Positions 5,294 through 5,806 of a stretch of 5,806 bases of DNA are shown here, one piece after another (the first letter of the stretch is position 1; each line of letters starts with the position of its first letter). The DNA comes from Flavobacteriales bacterium. Its GTDB lineage: Bacteria > Bacteroidota > Bacteroidia > Flavobacteriales_D > Crocinitomicaceae. Location of the stretch: contig CANJQZ010000134.1 in assembly GCA_947476515.1 (NCBI GenBank), positions 1 through 5,806 on the forward strand. Reading direction: 5' to 3'. The notes below the pieces were generated by a model that ran no database searches, was not told the DNA's origin, and was given only the letters and a program-made list of their open reading frames with translations. Made by a program: the position numbers and the translations under genes.

Positions 5294-5806
5294 ATGTCTA
5301 AAGAACTCTTGACTTCCTTGTTTGTTTCCTCCTGGTATCCCAACAGGACGAATCCTACCTTGGGTAATTTTGTACAAAAGCATGCAGAAGCTAGTGCTCT
5401 TAAAAATAAAGTAATCGTACTGGCTATTTTTCCAGACCCTTCCATTCATAACATTGAAATCACAGAAAAGACCAAAGGAAATCTCACAGAAATCATTGTC
5501 TATTTCCCTAAAAATATCAATGCTAATTCCATATTGGTTAAGTTGCAATCGATTCGGAATTCAAAAAAGGCTTTTCGTTTAGCTTGTGACTTGGTTGTGA
5601 AAAAATATGGCAAACCCAACATAATTCATTTAAATGTAATATATCCATTAGGAATTTGGTGCCTTGCTTTAAAGAGAAAATGGTCGATTCCATTGGTTAT
5701 TTCGGAACATTCAAGTGGATTTCATCCTGGAGTAAATGCTTATTCCTCCTTAATTTTAAAGAGTTGTAAAAGGGTTTTGTTGTCAGCAGATCATATTATG
5801 CCGGTA
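5294..5806 (+). CDS. Glycosyltransferase, GT4-like N-terminal domain (3' end outside window)
   Basis: An open frame of 171 codons runs to the right edge without a stop. It reads as the N-terminal Rossmann half of a GT-B glycosyltransferase, most like family GT4, which moves sugars from nucleotide donors during polysaccharide, lipid-glycan or capsule synthesis at the cytoplasmic face of the membrane. Evidence is VSSWYPNRTNPTLGNFV (11-27), where the PTLGNFVQKH acceptor-side loop follows the first beta strand, then PNIIHLNVIYPLG (108-120) and VISEHSSGFHP (135-145). The C-terminal donor-binding half with the usual E-x7-E motif lies beyond the window, so the donor sugar cannot be guessed. The ATG at 5294 is the first start after an in-frame TAG at 5285-5287. 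It lies one base after the desulfurase stop codon with no separate ribosome binding site, so translation is probably coupled. A functional link with the desulfurase is not obvious. Confidence 0.8.
   Translation, partial: MSKELLTSLFVSSWYPNRTNPTLGNFVQKHAEASALKNKVIVLAIFPDPSIHNIEITEKTKGNLTEIIVYFPKNINANSILVKLQSIRNSKKAFRLACDLVVKKYGKPNIIHLNVIYPLGIWCLALKRKWSIPLVISEHSSGFHPGVNAYSSLILKSCKRVLLSADHIMPV

Noticed and set aside
5267..5548. A 93-codon minus-strand open frame at the desulfurase-glycosyltransferase junction
   Set aside because: It overlaps the end of one recognisable gene and the start of another on the opposite strand and shows no family features.

Overview
The window is AT-rich and looks chromosomal. 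It most likely comes from a member of the Bacteroidota, probably of the Flavobacteriales or a nearby order. Four things point there: A/T-rich codon use, start codons mostly without a Shine-Dalgarno sequence, promoter-like boxes of the TTG-N17-23-TAnnTTTG type, and protein sequences that read like that phylum. No RNA genes, CRISPR arrays, insertion sequences or phage genes were found.

Left part, minus strand (1-1538). A complete RhlE-type DEAD-box RNA helicase is followed, 36 nt downstream in the same direction, by the N-terminal part of a flavin reductase-like FMN-binding protein that runs off the left edge. A short hairpin abuts the helicase start codon, and a weak A/T hairpin covers its stop codon.

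Divergent intergenic region (1539-1835). This 297-nt stretch lies between the helicase and a permease that point away from each other. It holds a probable helicase promoter, an imperfect palindrome that can fold in two mutually exclusive ways and resembles a dispersed REP-like element, and a clean GTGTAA-N6-TTACAC dyad. That dyad is placed like an activator site of the Crp/Fnr type in front of the permease.

Right part, plus strand (1836-5806). Three sulfur genes follow in order: a TauE/SafE family permease; a three-domain persulfide dioxygenase-sulfurtransferase with the layout of staphylococcal CstB (metallo-beta-lactamase, pseudo-rhodanese without Cys, active rhodanese with CAGGYR); and an IscS/NifS-type cysteine desulfurase. 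The first two resemble a sulfide/persulfide detoxification module: the enzyme would oxidise low-molecular-weight persulfides to sulfite or thiosulfate, and the permease would export the sulfur oxyanion. The desulfurase makes protein-bound persulfide from cysteine, so all three act on sulfane sulfur, though the second and third genes each have their own promoter-like box. The start of a GT4-type glycosyltransferase follows the desulfurase after a single base and runs off the right edge.

The families are known. The parts most worth a second look are the regulatory layout of the sulfur genes, the switchable palindrome, and the hairpin next to the helicase start.
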